Shown here: piece after piece, positions 49,108-62,741 of the stretch
Position numbering within the stretch: position 1 is the stretch's first letter
Layout: each line of letters starts with the position of its first letter
Assembly: GCA_008638375.1 (NCBI GenBank)
Contig: CM018041.1
Location: 4,765,501-4,829,500 of the forward strand
Origin: Nyssa sinensis
Lineage: Eukaryota; Streptophyta; Magnoliopsida; Cornales; Nyssaceae
Length of the DNA stretch: 64,000 nt
Direction: 5' to 3'
Notes under the pieces: generated by a model
Seen by the model: only the letters and a program-made list of their open reading frames with translations
Database searches by the model: none
Told to the model about the DNA's origin: nothing
Program-made: the position numbers and the translations under genes

Positions 49108-49117
49108 AGTTCCGTCT
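49108..49117. repeat. Left TSD of the MCM5-carrying element
   Basis: AGTTCCGTCT here and at 52381-52390 are identical. Unit B has it once. Confidence 0.9.
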
Positions 49118-49304
49118 AGGGGTGCAAACGAGCCGAGCCGAGTCGAGTATTTGATGTTTGGACTCGACTCGCGAAATAATCGAGTCTGGCTCGACTCGGC
49201 TCGAAACTCAACTCGAGCTCAAATTCCTGATCGAACTCGGCTCGTGAATGGATTGTCAAGCTCGAGCTCGAACTCGACTCGACTCAAAATAATAAACAAG
49301 CCTC

Positions 49305-49330
49305 ATTCGAGCTCGAGCTCGAGCTCGAGT
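49305..49330. repeat. GAGCTC palindromic repeat in the element arm
   Basis: Consecutive GAGCTC units form a perfect self-complementary tract within the left arm of the MCM5-carrying element. Confidence 0.85.
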
Positions 49331-49798
49331 TACTCAATTTTTTTTTTTTTTTTTTGTGTTCAACTGAATAGAAATTATGTTATCTTCGCATAATAAAAAA
49401 AAATACAACTCATTGAATAAATCAACACAACTTTAAAATTTTAATATAATTTTTTTTTAGAAAAAAATCCATTATATATCATTACCAATACAGTAATAAA
49501 CTAAAATAACTCCTCATAGAGAAAATATAATATTACAAATTGAATCATTATTCTGTAAACAAATTGACCCATCTTCCTCTTCCTATAAACACTGAAACTG
49601 GACTTTTCAGGTCGTTGTTCACGAAGATGTACAACTATTATTTCGGTTCAAGGCCCTTACGCTTCTTTGCATTCCCTCTTCGTGTCTGATTCATTGACCT
49701 CAGTCAAGCACATGAATAATTGACAGCTTGTACTTCTGATGCATCAAGATGTGAATACAAAAGATGTTGAATCACACAGGAGTTTAATCCTCATCCAT

Positions 49799-51604
49799 TA
49801 TGTGGCTTCCAATTCCCATTCTTCTCTTTATTTGGGTCTCAGCTTGCTGGTCATGGGGAAAAAAAAAAAGAAAGGATCAGAACATTCAGCTATGAGCCTA
49901 CAAAGGAAAAAATAAAATCAAGCTAGAAAAGGAAGAATGAATCGAAGTTTGGTTGTTTAAGCCAAACCTTTATCTCTTTGCCATCTCAGGGGTAAGATTA
50001 ATATGTTGATTTATTCCAGATCGTGCTGCATCCATCGTAGCATTGTTGAAAAGCCTAATAGCTTCCAAAACATGGCTATCATTTGCAACATGGGACCTAA
50101 AGCCATCATGCACAAAAAATTAGGAAACAGAAAACTTAATATAAATTAAGAATTCACACAAGGGAAAGGAAAGTTTGATATGTTCACCATTATTTATTCT
50201 TTAAAATTTGACCAATCTTTTTACCAACATTTTGGAGGCAGCTGTTGTTCCTATAATGCCCCATTAAGATGATAAATCTTTATATTCAAAAACTCTATAA
50301 AATTCTATGAAGCATTTATTTTTTAGGGGGACATTCAAAAACAATTTATGTTGCAATTCAACAATCAGAAAAGTGCATTTCAGTCCAAATTACCTTTGAA
50401 ATTAGCCAATTGAATATATTAAGCAGCCGAAAGTTTTGACAAGTAACTCAACTCAGGTCATTATTGCAAGAAACACAGTAGCTTCCAAAGATAGAGTAAT
50501 CAAATGAATTTCGAGTCATCAAATAAGAGTTCATTATTGCAAGTATAAGATTTTCAAAAAAAAATATCTTCAAATCTACAAATAGACATCGAGTCATCAA
50601 CTCTCCTTCAAAATACATTGGTTCCTTTCCCTCCAAATACCCCAAAATAAAAGAGTAGGCACCATCCTTCAAACTGGGGACTTCTGGCTTCAAAAGCATC
50701 TCAAAACATTTAAGGATAAAATATTTGTGGCATCAAATAAGTTCTTTAAGCTATCCTGGAACAAGTTAGTTGAGTTTAATTTGAGGGGCTTCTATGAGCT
50801 AGCCACAAGAATACCTGTCTGATTCTAACATAACTCTCCTGCAACATTGCAGCAGCAGAATCTGATAGACGGGGGTGGCATTCAGTTCGACAGTATTGTA
50901 TATACCTGTGTACATGCAATCCGAATGGTTCAGCATCTAACAACTATTTGACAAAGTAGCCCTCCTGAATAATATAACATTGAGGAGCTTCACAATAATC
51001 ACCTCTTCAGCCAGTTATATTCTTTAGAAGTCCTAGTGTCAGTTGCGGTTACATCAGCAGAGGTATGAACTTTGATGATATGGTTAGCTATATTCTGTAA
51101 AGGGAGAACATCCAAGTAAGATTGCTGCCCATTTAGGGCCATTAGGAAGCCATATAACATAAAACAGTTGATACACACCACATTTGAAATGAGCCTTTTT
51201 AATTAATGTTATGCCAATCTATTTAGAATTCCACAAGTGAAAATATTTGGATATTTGAGTATCATTTTTGTTGACAAATTTTTTTTTTCAGGGCTCCACA
51301 ATGGAGCATGGTTTGTCTTAAAAACAAGTAACACGAGAAAATTATTTCCTTTCAAGAGATAAGGTATGTTATACACTTATTCACCAAAAAAAAAAAAGAG
51401 GTACGTTATACACTTGAGTAACTAAAATGAACAGAATTGCATTTTTTTCCCTTGCAGAGTCCAAATGAGATCTTGCAGAAAACACCATAGCTGAAAAAAA
51501 TATTATCATTTGAGTACCTTATCTTGACTGAACATCCTGATATCTTTCATAATGAAGATTAGATCAAATCTCGAAAGAATTGTTGTCTGCAAATCAATGT
51601 TATC
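49799..51604 (-). pseudogene. MCM5: Captured C-terminal fragment of MCM5 (five exon pieces)
   Basis: Minus-strand pieces in gene order: 51604-51518 ([20 protein letters not shown]), 51094-51003 (NIANHIIKVHTSADVTATDT, ending NWLKR), 50905-50815 (YIQYCRTECHPRLSDSAAAM), 50096-49968 ([20 protein letters not shown], then [12 protein letters not shown]) and 49846-49799 (QAETQIKRRMGIGSHI). The first three splice together with consistent phase and GT..AG borders. This is the distal AAA+ (SRFD arginine-finger region) to C-terminal part of the replicative helicase subunit MCM5. An exon between pieces 3 and 4 is missing, piece 4 has a one-base deletion (GCAAAGAGATAAAG), and the last piece runs into a stop. 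It is non-functional as a helicase. Confidence 0.88.
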
Positions 51605-52380
51605 CTGCGCAATGTGGAAAGTAAAATAGTATTTGTTAGTTGTTGCCTATGATATCAGAAAAACAAAATTGTGAAAATGACAAACAACAGGAAAAAGTAA
51701 AAAAAAAAAATTGTCCTCGTATATAGCTTCCTTGGAGGTATTAACAGCATACACTGTGCAAAACCCAGAATTCCCCGTGAGAAAAACTTCATAAAAACTA
51801 GAATTTTGGCAAGGGGCGACTTAAATCCAGTGCATATATATCAACAACAAAACCCAAGACTTTCCCTAGAGGAGAGCCAAATCACATCCTACATTGATAT
51901 GAATACTAGATTCAGGATCAGATATTATAAAAGAAACTAATTTATAGACTTTAAAGAGTAACTAACCCAAGATCTAAGAAAGAAACTGAAGTAAATAGAT
52001 AATAGATACCTTCGAAATATGAAATATGAAATATGGAGATGGAGAATCCTCAGAATCGGTACCCCGCTCAGCCGCTCTTCAGTCTCCACGCTTTCTAGAG
52101 CCTTCTATGATTCTATCACTTAGAAACCCTAAGCAGAAAAATAAGTATTTATACTTAAAAACATAAACGAGTCACGAGCCGAGTCACGAGCCGAGCTTAT
52201 ACGAGCCTGTTCACGAGTCTGACGAGCCGAGCCTCCTTTTGGCTCGGCTCGGCTCGTTTAATAAACGAGCCCTATTTTGAGCTCGAACTCGACTCGTATA
52301 TTAATTGAACCGAGTTTGAACGAGCCATAATCGAACCGATCTCGAGCTGTTCATGAACGGCTCTGTTCGTTTGCACCCCT

Positions 52381-52390
52381 AGTTCCGTCT
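52381..52390. repeat. Right TSD of the MCM5-carrying element
   Basis: AGTTCCGTCT, identical to 49108-49117. Confidence 0.9.
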
Positions 52391-52651
52391 GAAAATTACG
52401 GAGTGGGACACGATTTCTCCGCTCCCTCATCTCGCGTCGAAGATCTAAATCACGGGACCGTGACGCTCGTTTTCCCAATTTCATTTTTCCAGTTTCCTTC
52501 ATTAGTAGTATTAGCTCCCTCGATTTCTCCTCACCCGCACCTCCCCAAATAGTCCTTACTGGATTGTCCCAACAATTTAAGTTGGAGTTGTCTATTAGGA
52601 AACGTCTAATGGTAACTTCGACATTTCACCGCTAAAGAAAAAAGCTTCTGC

Positions 52652-52668
52652 CAGATATAAAACCCTAA
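52652..52668 (+). promoter_or_regulatory. Core promoter elements of RPS13 copy A (TATA-like and telo-box)
   Basis: GATATAAAACCCTAA combines a TATA-like ATATAAAA with a telo-box AAACCCTAA (52660-52668), about 135 bases before the ATG. Telo-boxes are typical of plant ribosomal-protein promoters. The copy B counterpart is at 59206-59221. Confidence 0.6.
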
Positions 52669-52690
52669 AGACATCATCCGTTTAGAAGCT

Positions 52691-52782
52691 AGGATTTGTG
52701 GTTTTAGTGTTGGAGGAGAGAGTAAGCAGGTAACCGAGGATTTGTGGTTTTAGTGTTGGAGGAGAGAGTAAGCAGGTAACCG
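52691..52782 (+). repeat. 46-bp tandem duplication in the RPS13-A leader
   Basis: Units 52691-52736 and 52737-52782 (AGGATTTGTGGTTTTAGTGT ... GCAGGTAACCG) are identical by eye. Unit B has a single copy. It lies between the telo-box and the ATG. Confidence 0.92.
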
Positions 52783-52801
52783 CACCTCCATCTCGGTCAC
52801 C

Positions 52802-54040
<1,239 letters not shown>

Positions 54041-54571
54041 GCTAGATGTTTTAGCTGCACATAGTTTTGGGGTAATCAGGTGAGCTATGGATACTATCTT
54101 TCTCTTGAGTGGGCAAGATGGTCTTTCCTTGGGAAAATGTTTTTATAAATCTTAGTTTGTGATTCATAATTAGAATTTTGTTATGTTACCTAGTAATGGA
54201 TGAAAACAATTTTTTTGATGTTTTGAACCAAGTGCTTATTTACTTGTATGCTTTTCAAATTTTATCTATTTGGAGCAAGATACATTTTAATTGAAATTAA
54301 TGAATGTTCTAGAATTTGTATTACAATTTGTGGTTGCCTCATAATATTAGGGTTTGGATATTTATTTTGTCGTTGTCGTTAATGAAATTAGTGCCCATTT
54401 TGTTCTGGAAATGGGCTTTTCAATGAAAATGAATCAGAACAAACTGGGGTATATTTGCGTGGATCTCTTGAATAGAGCAAGCTGGTTTTGCAGTGGGGTG
54501 AATATATTATTTGACAATGAAGAGTTCCTATTTAGTATTACATTGAATTCGGCGTAGACGGTTTAATTGAG

Positions 54572-55008
54572 CATTAGTTATCAGAACCGAACTGAACAAT
54601 GAACCAGTAAAGGGGCTGGTTCATGGTCTATTGGTTCAACCGATTTTATAATTTATATATCAAAAAAATATAAATATACTAAAAATGAAGAAAATGAGAA
54701 AGAAAAAAAATATAATCTTAATATATGTATATTTGTATATACAACAAAAATACATGTTAAAATATCTTATTTCTTTTCAACTTTCATTATTTGATCATTA
54801 AACATAAGAGGCTTTGTGGAAAAAAAAAATTGCAAGTGTTGAAGAGACGAAAAAAGTGGTTGAACCCGTTTTTTTGAAAAATTGACCCATTCAACCGTTT
54901 TTTTCTTCGGTTCTTAAGCATAAACGGTAAATTAATCAAACCAAACTGGTTTAAAAATGCCCGGTTTTCGGTTGAATCGGCTGATTCAATCCAATTCTGA
55001 TAACTATG
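54572..55008. mobile_element. MITE (hAT-like) at the A/B junction, unit B copy
   Basis: Counterpart of 43538-43971. The right TSD AAATTGAG is intact (55009-55016). The left one survives only as AATTGAG (54565-54571) because the duplication junction cuts into it. Confidence 0.85.
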
Positions 55009-55016
55009 AAATTGAG

Positions 55017-58000
55017 TATACGATATCCACTTATTATAGGATATTCAAACTAATTGGAAAAAAAAAAACTGAACTTCAATAAACAAAATGTAAGCACAAA
55101 ACTGCATTCATGTGTGTACACACACACACATATTCTCCCACCTATGTGCACAATATAAAAGAAGTGAAAATTAGTAATATTGTATGTAGACAATCCGTAG
55201 TTCCAAAAAATAATGGGCAACCAATATAACATGATACAACAGCTCAATATAGCATCCATAATTATTTACAACAACTAATTAATAATAATATTCATAGCTA
55301 GAAACGTAAGAACAATACAAAGAATGGGAGAGAGTGCTTTATAGCCAGTATCAAATTGAGAAATCTTCAAAGCAAGGTTCTTGATCTCGAAATCAACACC
55401 CCACCACTCTTGAATCACAACCATCCCTTGAGCATTTTCTTTGCCTGCCACATAAGCATCACCCATCTAGTTGATTTTTCAAAACGAAAAAAAGACTAAA
55501 CATATGGGACAAGATAAAAAGAACTATGACATAAAGACAATAATAGCCTATTGGCTCTCAATCATGGGGATTGCCTCACTATGTCAAACAAAATATGCAT
55601 AGTTTTATAATTGTATGAACCTCTGGATCCCATATTATAATTTTATTAATGGTCCTACACAAACTAGATTAGTGTAACTCAATGAATTAAGGATATGGAT
55701 GTTGATCTGAATCCAATTTTGATATTCCTGTTCTAGTTAAGGTTCCTTATAATTAACGAAAGGGACATGGATTAGTCTTGATTCGATCTTGTAGTGATCC
55801 AATTTGATCATAATATAATCTTGCTCTTATACTGGTCCGTTGATATTTAAGAATCTAATTGTGCCTCCCAAGTTATATAAAACAAATGAATTAAGATTAC
55901 ATTTGAACCTTAAGCGGTCTCTCTCTCCTTCTCTCCACCAGTAAATTCATTGATTTCCTTACTAACATTGGCCAACCTGTGGCTCGAATGTCCCACTGTG
56001 TTTGATATTTTCTTTTCTTTTCTTTTTTTTTTTTGTTTTGGCTAAGAACAGTTTTTTTTTCAATTGTAAGCGATAAGCACTGTGCTTGATATCTCTTCCC
56101 CCCCATCTTTCCATCTCTCTGTCTCTTGTAGACCGGATCAGTTCTGATTTTTTTGAAGATTCATTGTTGTCTTCAATTCTTTTGGTGGATTCAAATGGGT
56201 TCCTAACATTAAAAAGATTGATTGCTTTGCTCGAATGATTCGTGCTAAGATTATTACTATTATCTAAAATGGTGTAATTTTGAATTTTGGTGTTGCAAAT
56301 TAGAGTTTGTAAAATTTTACAGATTCATTTTTCACAACATTCATTGTGAAAAATTTCATGATTTGGTTGATTAATACAGATTCTGATATTATCATTGCGG
56401 ATCAGATTATTGTATCAGAAATCTGTCAAAGTAATAGACTATATTTGCTATGAAATTTTAGAGAGCCGATGGATTATTGGATCTATAAAATCACCAACTC
56501 ATCTAAAAGTTTAAGTTATTAAAGATGGTGTAATTTTATTATTATATTTTTCAACACGCACCTCACGTGTGTTCAGTTTGAGCCTACGCATGTCAATTTA
56601 TATTTTTAGGGTGACAGTAAAATTTGAACTCATGCTGTTTTGCCTACTCTGATACCATATAAAATCACTAACCTATTTAAAAGCTTAAGCTATTAGAGAT
56701 GGTATAACTTTATTATATTTTCTAACAGGATCAGCTTTGCTTAAAGGATCAGATAGGGTCACTCTTTGATCCTGGGTGAATATGATCTGTTTATAGGCCC
56801 AAGTGAGAGGAAGCATGATTGCTTGCAATTTTAAACAAAAGAAAAGCGGCCCTTGTCACAGTAGAGTAATAAAACTAGATTTGTGCAGTGAACTCCGTAA
56901 AGTTTGGGAGAAACTATCATGTGTCTTACCCCTCTGCCTGGTGCCTATTAATGATTAGTGTGTGTTATACACTGGTCATCACAGCCTGCAGGACTACATG
57001 TTTGAAACCGGTCTGTGACATTGTGGAATTTTATTTTGAAATCTGCCATAAAGTTTTAGTTATTTGATATTTGTGATGCCCAAGGATTTATCTCCCATTT
57101 ACTTCTTTTCTGGCTCTTGCCTTCAACTCTGATTATTGGATGCGATTAAATCATCTCTCCTCCATGAACAAGACACAACTCTGTGGAAGTCATAGAACTT
57201 CCATAAGTCATGGCCCAATAGTAAGATTTGGAAGTTTCCATGTCCAACATTTCATGTCTGCATTGAAGTGTGACATGTGTGCCCATGTTCATGGATTGTA
57301 GGGATAATTCTACCCTAAGTTGCGCTTCAGAATTTATTACCATATTAGCTGCCCTCTGGGGAAAATATGACGTCTTTTTTTCTCAACAAGCTTTAATTGT
57401 GCTAAAGTATCACATTGAATTTGCCAAAGGAAGTGATTGAGTGGAGTCACATTTATCACTTAATGTTTGTAGACTGGAGATGGACAACACTTGGGTTTGC
57501 TGAATGTTGACAATTTTTTTGTTTGGGTACATATTCAGAGTTGTTAATTTGAAGAAAGGAGTTACCTCTAAAGGTCATATCTGTTTAGTAAGACATACAT
57601 TTCTTGCACTTCTTTGTCATTGTTAGCTCGTTCTATATGCACTTTCTTTCATAAAATTCTTCATTCTTTCCCATCCCCTGCTTATATTCAGCTCTGGACA
57701 TTCGATAAGAATGCCTAATCGCTTTAAATTGATACTGACTGTTTGTGCTTCAAATTTTTACATGCAGGTTTGGAAATGGAAGTTGCATTATTTATCAGCA
57801 TGAAGAAAGGAGCTTAGGTTTTCCTTTAGAATTTTTTCTGGCACTTTGGAATTGCATTTGATTTGCCACTTTCTTCTTCAATTTCATTTTCAGCTTTCTT
57901 TTGCATGCTGTTAATTAAAATTTGTGCTTCCAATGTTTAAAAGGGATCTTTTACATTGTCTTCTAGCATTTGGTAACTCATCATCTTCTAGTAAGTATTT

Positions 58001-58795
58001 GGGATACCTTTTGTTTCATGTTTTGTTTGGACCTCTATCCTGTGTAAAGTTTTATTTGGCATTGAAGCCCTTGGGAGGTTGCTCTAATTATTAAGACCCA
58101 TCAAGAAAGAAAGCACCATTTTACAATTTCACATGCAATTTTGATTTTGTGATTGTGTTGGCACTTTGGGTTCAACCGGTGTGGATTTGTTCCACTGTCG
58201 GCCCACTACTTTAACATAATAATGAAATTTGTTGGCAAATCCTCTTTCTTCAAGGACATGTGTGCATGTGTGCTCACACACAGGTAGAATTTTCCTTCTC
58301 TTCCGTTGTATTTAAAAAAATAAAAAAAAATTTCGAACGGGCAAAAATAGTTGTAGAGCTACGCCACTAAACTCAACAGAGCATGCTTTTTCGGCCACCA
58401 AAGAGGCAAAATTGTGGCAAACTACCTTTCTAATTGTTCTATTTTAGACAGAAAAAAAGACACATGAAAAAAATTTAGTGGCACTAAGATAAGAATTGTG
58501 TAACAAAAATTGCCTCCAACCCAAATTACTAAATTTTTGGCAATGTTATTGTTTTCTTTATAAATTTTTTTACTTTAAAGCTGGCAAATTTTATAGAGTG
58601 ATCATATTTGTTCAATTTTCTCAATGTACATTTTGAATATAGCATTGATTCCACGTGACTGGCCTTCCAAATTTAAGCTAAATCTAAAATGGAAAATCCA
58701 TTTGTCATTTTTTTTCCCTAATCATGCACAAAATGCACAATAATGCAATCCCAAATTAATATTTAATCTCATTCCCAAATGTTAGCCGATTAATT
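55017..58795. other. Duplicated non-coding region upstream of RPS13 (unit B)
   Basis: It is co-linear with 43980-47757. The differences are scattered substitutions and small indels, including about 60 extra bases near 55050-55110. No coding exon is supported. Confidence 0.45.
56484..56727 (-). mobile_element. TRIM-like miniature LTR element, unit B
   Basis: Counterpart of 45373-45621. The minus-strand LTR starts TGTTAGAAAATATAATAA and ends GGTGATTTTATA, directly followed by TGGTATCAGAGTAGG, an almost canonical tRNA-Met primer-binding site. The TSD GGATC is exact (56479-56483 and 56728-56732). Confidence 0.75.
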
Positions 58796-59205
58796 AGGTA
58801 TTTTTTTTCATCCTACAATTCTAACTCGGGTTAGTATATGTTTGGACTAGCGTGGAAGATCTAAATTGCGGGAACGAGACGCTCTATTTCAATTTTATTT
58901 TTCTTTCATTAGTATTAGTTCCGTCTGAAAATTACGGAGTGGGCCACGATTTTTCCTCTTCCTCATCTCGGGTCGAAGAGCTAAATCACGGACCGGGACG
59001 CTCGTTTTCCCAATTTCCTTCATTAGTATTAGCTCCCTCGAGTGGGCCGCGATTTCTCCTCACCCGCACCTCCCCAAAACTAGTCCTTACTGGATTGTAC
59101 CAACAATTTAAGTTGGAGGGGATATGGTTGTCTCTTTGGAAACGTCTAATGGTAACTTCGACATTTCACCGCTAAAAAAAAGAAAAAAAGAAAAAAGCTT
59201 CTGCC

Positions 59206-59250
59206 AGATATAAAACCCTAAAGACATTATCCATTTAGAAGCTAGGGTTT
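59206..59250 (+). promoter_or_regulatory. Promoter elements of RPS13 copy B (TATA-like and two telo-boxes)
   Basis: ATATAAAACCCTAA contains a telo-box at 59213-59221. A second, inverted one (TAGGGTTT) lies at 59243-59250. In copy A the second is changed to TAGGATTT. Confidence 0.6.
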
Positions 59251-59308
59251 GTGGCTTTCGTGTTGGTGGAGAGACTAAGCAGGTAGCCGCACCTCCATCT
59301 CCGTCACC

Positions 59309-60555
<1,247 letters not shown>

Positions 60556-61080
60556 GCTAGATGTTTTAGCTGCCCATAGTTTTGGGGTAATCAGGTGAGC
60601 TATGCATACTATCTTTCTCTTCAGTGGGCAAGATGGTCTTTCCTTTGGAAAATGTTTTTATAAATCTGAGTTTGTGATTCATAATGAGAATTTTGTCATG
60701 TTACCTAGTAATGGATGAAAACAATTTTTTTGATGTTTGGAACCAAATGCTTATTTACTTGTATGCTTTTCAAATTTCATCTATTTGGAGCAAGATACAT
60801 TTTAATTGAAATTAATGAACGTTCTAGAATTTGTATTACAATTTGTGGTTGCCTCATAATATTAGGGTTTGGATATTTATTTTGTCGTTGTCGTTAATGA
60901 AATTCATGCACATTTGTTATGGAAATGGGCTTTTCAATGAAAATGAATTAGAACAAATTGGGGTATATTTGCATGGATCTCTTGAATAGATCAAGCTGGT
61001 TTTGCAGTGGGGTGAATATATTATTTGACAATGAAGAGTTCCTATTTAGTATTACGTTGAATTCGGTGTGGACAGTTTAA

Positions 61081-62136
61081 TCTCTTTCTTTCCTCCAATC
61101 ATGGACTGCATAACTAAATTGGCTAGCACCAGTACACGATGGGGAGAGGAAAATGTTATCTTGAAGGGATACCTTCATTTGCTATCATCATACTCCATAT
61201 GATGCATTCCATAATATGCACTAGTATTTTGGTCTTCCCAGTTGATTAGAAAGGATAGTTATTGTATTCCTAATAATGAAGACAAAGCCAATGTAGCATA
61301 GTGGTGTGTTTATTCAATTCCAAGTTTAGATGAAAAATGGGTTCAAATAACAAAATTTAAATAAGTCTGGATCTACATTACTCTGTTAGAAACATTTGAT
61401 GGAGGTGATGGGGGGTACTATGATTAAGAGGGAAGAGATTCAATTGATTGGTGAATTATTTCTAGCAAATTCATCTGGGGTTGAAATATTTTATGTAGCT
61501 CAACTGTCTGGTCTGAGTTTAGGTTTACAAGTCTCCAGTGTGCTGAAGATGATACTCATTTCAAAATCTGGAATGAGGGTGCCCTTGCAGCCCTCTAAAG
61601 CTAGCCGAACTTGAAGTTGTACATAAGAGTCCTATAATATTTGTGGGTAAGAGAACCCTCCCCTTCCACTCTCTTCTCCACACTTGTTCCTCTATTATTA
61701 TTTTTTGGTCACAACTTACAAGGATGGTTAAACGGGCTTCCTCTGAAATTTCACATTAATTCAGTTCTAGTGTTGGCCCAATTTCTTTTTTTTGTTCTGT
61801 TATTTGCCAGAGAAACAGTTTGTTGTCTGTTCGCCCATGTAAAACTGGGATAGCAAAGAAGCCATTCCTTTCAAATGGTCACTCTGCGAATTGTGTATCA
61901 TTCCAGTTAGTTTTGTTGGATGGCTTCGGCGCCGGGGGGTTGGGTTACATTAAGAATTTTTGCTTGAATTAAGTTGCTTAGGGTGGTTAATTTATATTGG
62001 ACAATTCGTGAAGAGCTTGGGAGCTTGCATCTTGTGTCTGTATATGTAAAAGAGTAATGCTATATGTTTTAAATATTAAATCAAAACTTGCATCCCAAGT
62101 TAGATTATTGGCAAATATTAATAATGTATTTAAAGT
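61081..62136. other. Intergenic DNA right of the duplication; no gene seen
   Basis: Short plus-strand frames (61396-61614 and 61641-61853) show no recognisable family. No transposon ends were identified. Confidence 0.5.
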
Positions 62137-62733
62137 TAGAAGTATTAATTTTTAACCCAACACAATAATACGACTTGAAGTTGACACGTAGTTAGTGTGT
62201 TTGTGTTGAGTTTATATGGGTTCGGGTCATAAACGGATCAACCTGTTTAACACGATTAGTAAACGTATTGTTTTTGGGTTGACCCGTTTAACACAAAATA
62301 ACTCATTTAATTATTTGTGTTAAACTCGTTTAATACAAACCTGTTTGACCTATTTATTATCTATACAAGTAAAGTTAGTTTTGTAAATTACATTCAAACA
62401 AAAATCTTAATGAATTTGACATCTTGGATGATGCTACGATATATGATTGTGTGGTGAATTTATTATTATTACTATAATATGTTAAAAATGGATGAATTGG
62501 ATTTTATCTAATAATTTTATTATTAAAACATGTTATACAATTTAAATGAGTCTTGTTACTCGAGTTGTGTTATTCATGTTTTAACACGACTTATTTAATA
62601 AACAGGTTATACGGGTCGGGTTTTATACAGGTCATGTTGGGGTTGAGTAAGTTGACACGATTAATTAATTGTGTCGTGTTCGGGTCGACCTATATAGTAA
62701 AATACTCTTACCTTGACACGATTAACACTCCTA
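62137..62733. mobile_element. Nonautonomous hAT-like element
   Basis: The left end TAGAAGTATTAA and the reverse complement of the right end TAGGAGTGTTAATCGTGTC are inverted. The flanks TTTAAAGT (62129-62136) and TTTAAAGA (62734-62741) form an 8-bp duplication with one mismatch. The interior is rich in GGGTCGGGTT / TTAACACGA motifs, as in common plant hAT MITEs. Confidence 0.65.
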
Positions 62734-62741
62734 TTTAAAGA

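Larger units (their letters stand above)
49118..52380. mobile_element. TIR transposon carrying a captured MCM5 fragment (Pack-type), unit A only
   Basis: The ends are AGGGGTGCAAACGAGCCGAG and, in reverse complement, AGGGGTGCAAACGAACAGAG. Long arms rich in GAGCTCGA/CGAGCC continue for about 200-300 bases on each side. The 10-bp target duplication and the uninterrupted unit B sequence fix both borders. A 9-10-bp TSD favours a Mutator-type element; the AGGGGTG terminus also occurs in hAT elements, which make 8-bp TSDs. No transposase is seen. The interior contains five minus-strand exon pieces of MCM5. Confidence 0.88.

Noticed and set aside
49058..49393. Open frame with serine repeats at the left arm of the MCM5-carrying element
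   Set aside because: It crosses the insertion border and the serine run comes from GAGCTC-type repeats.
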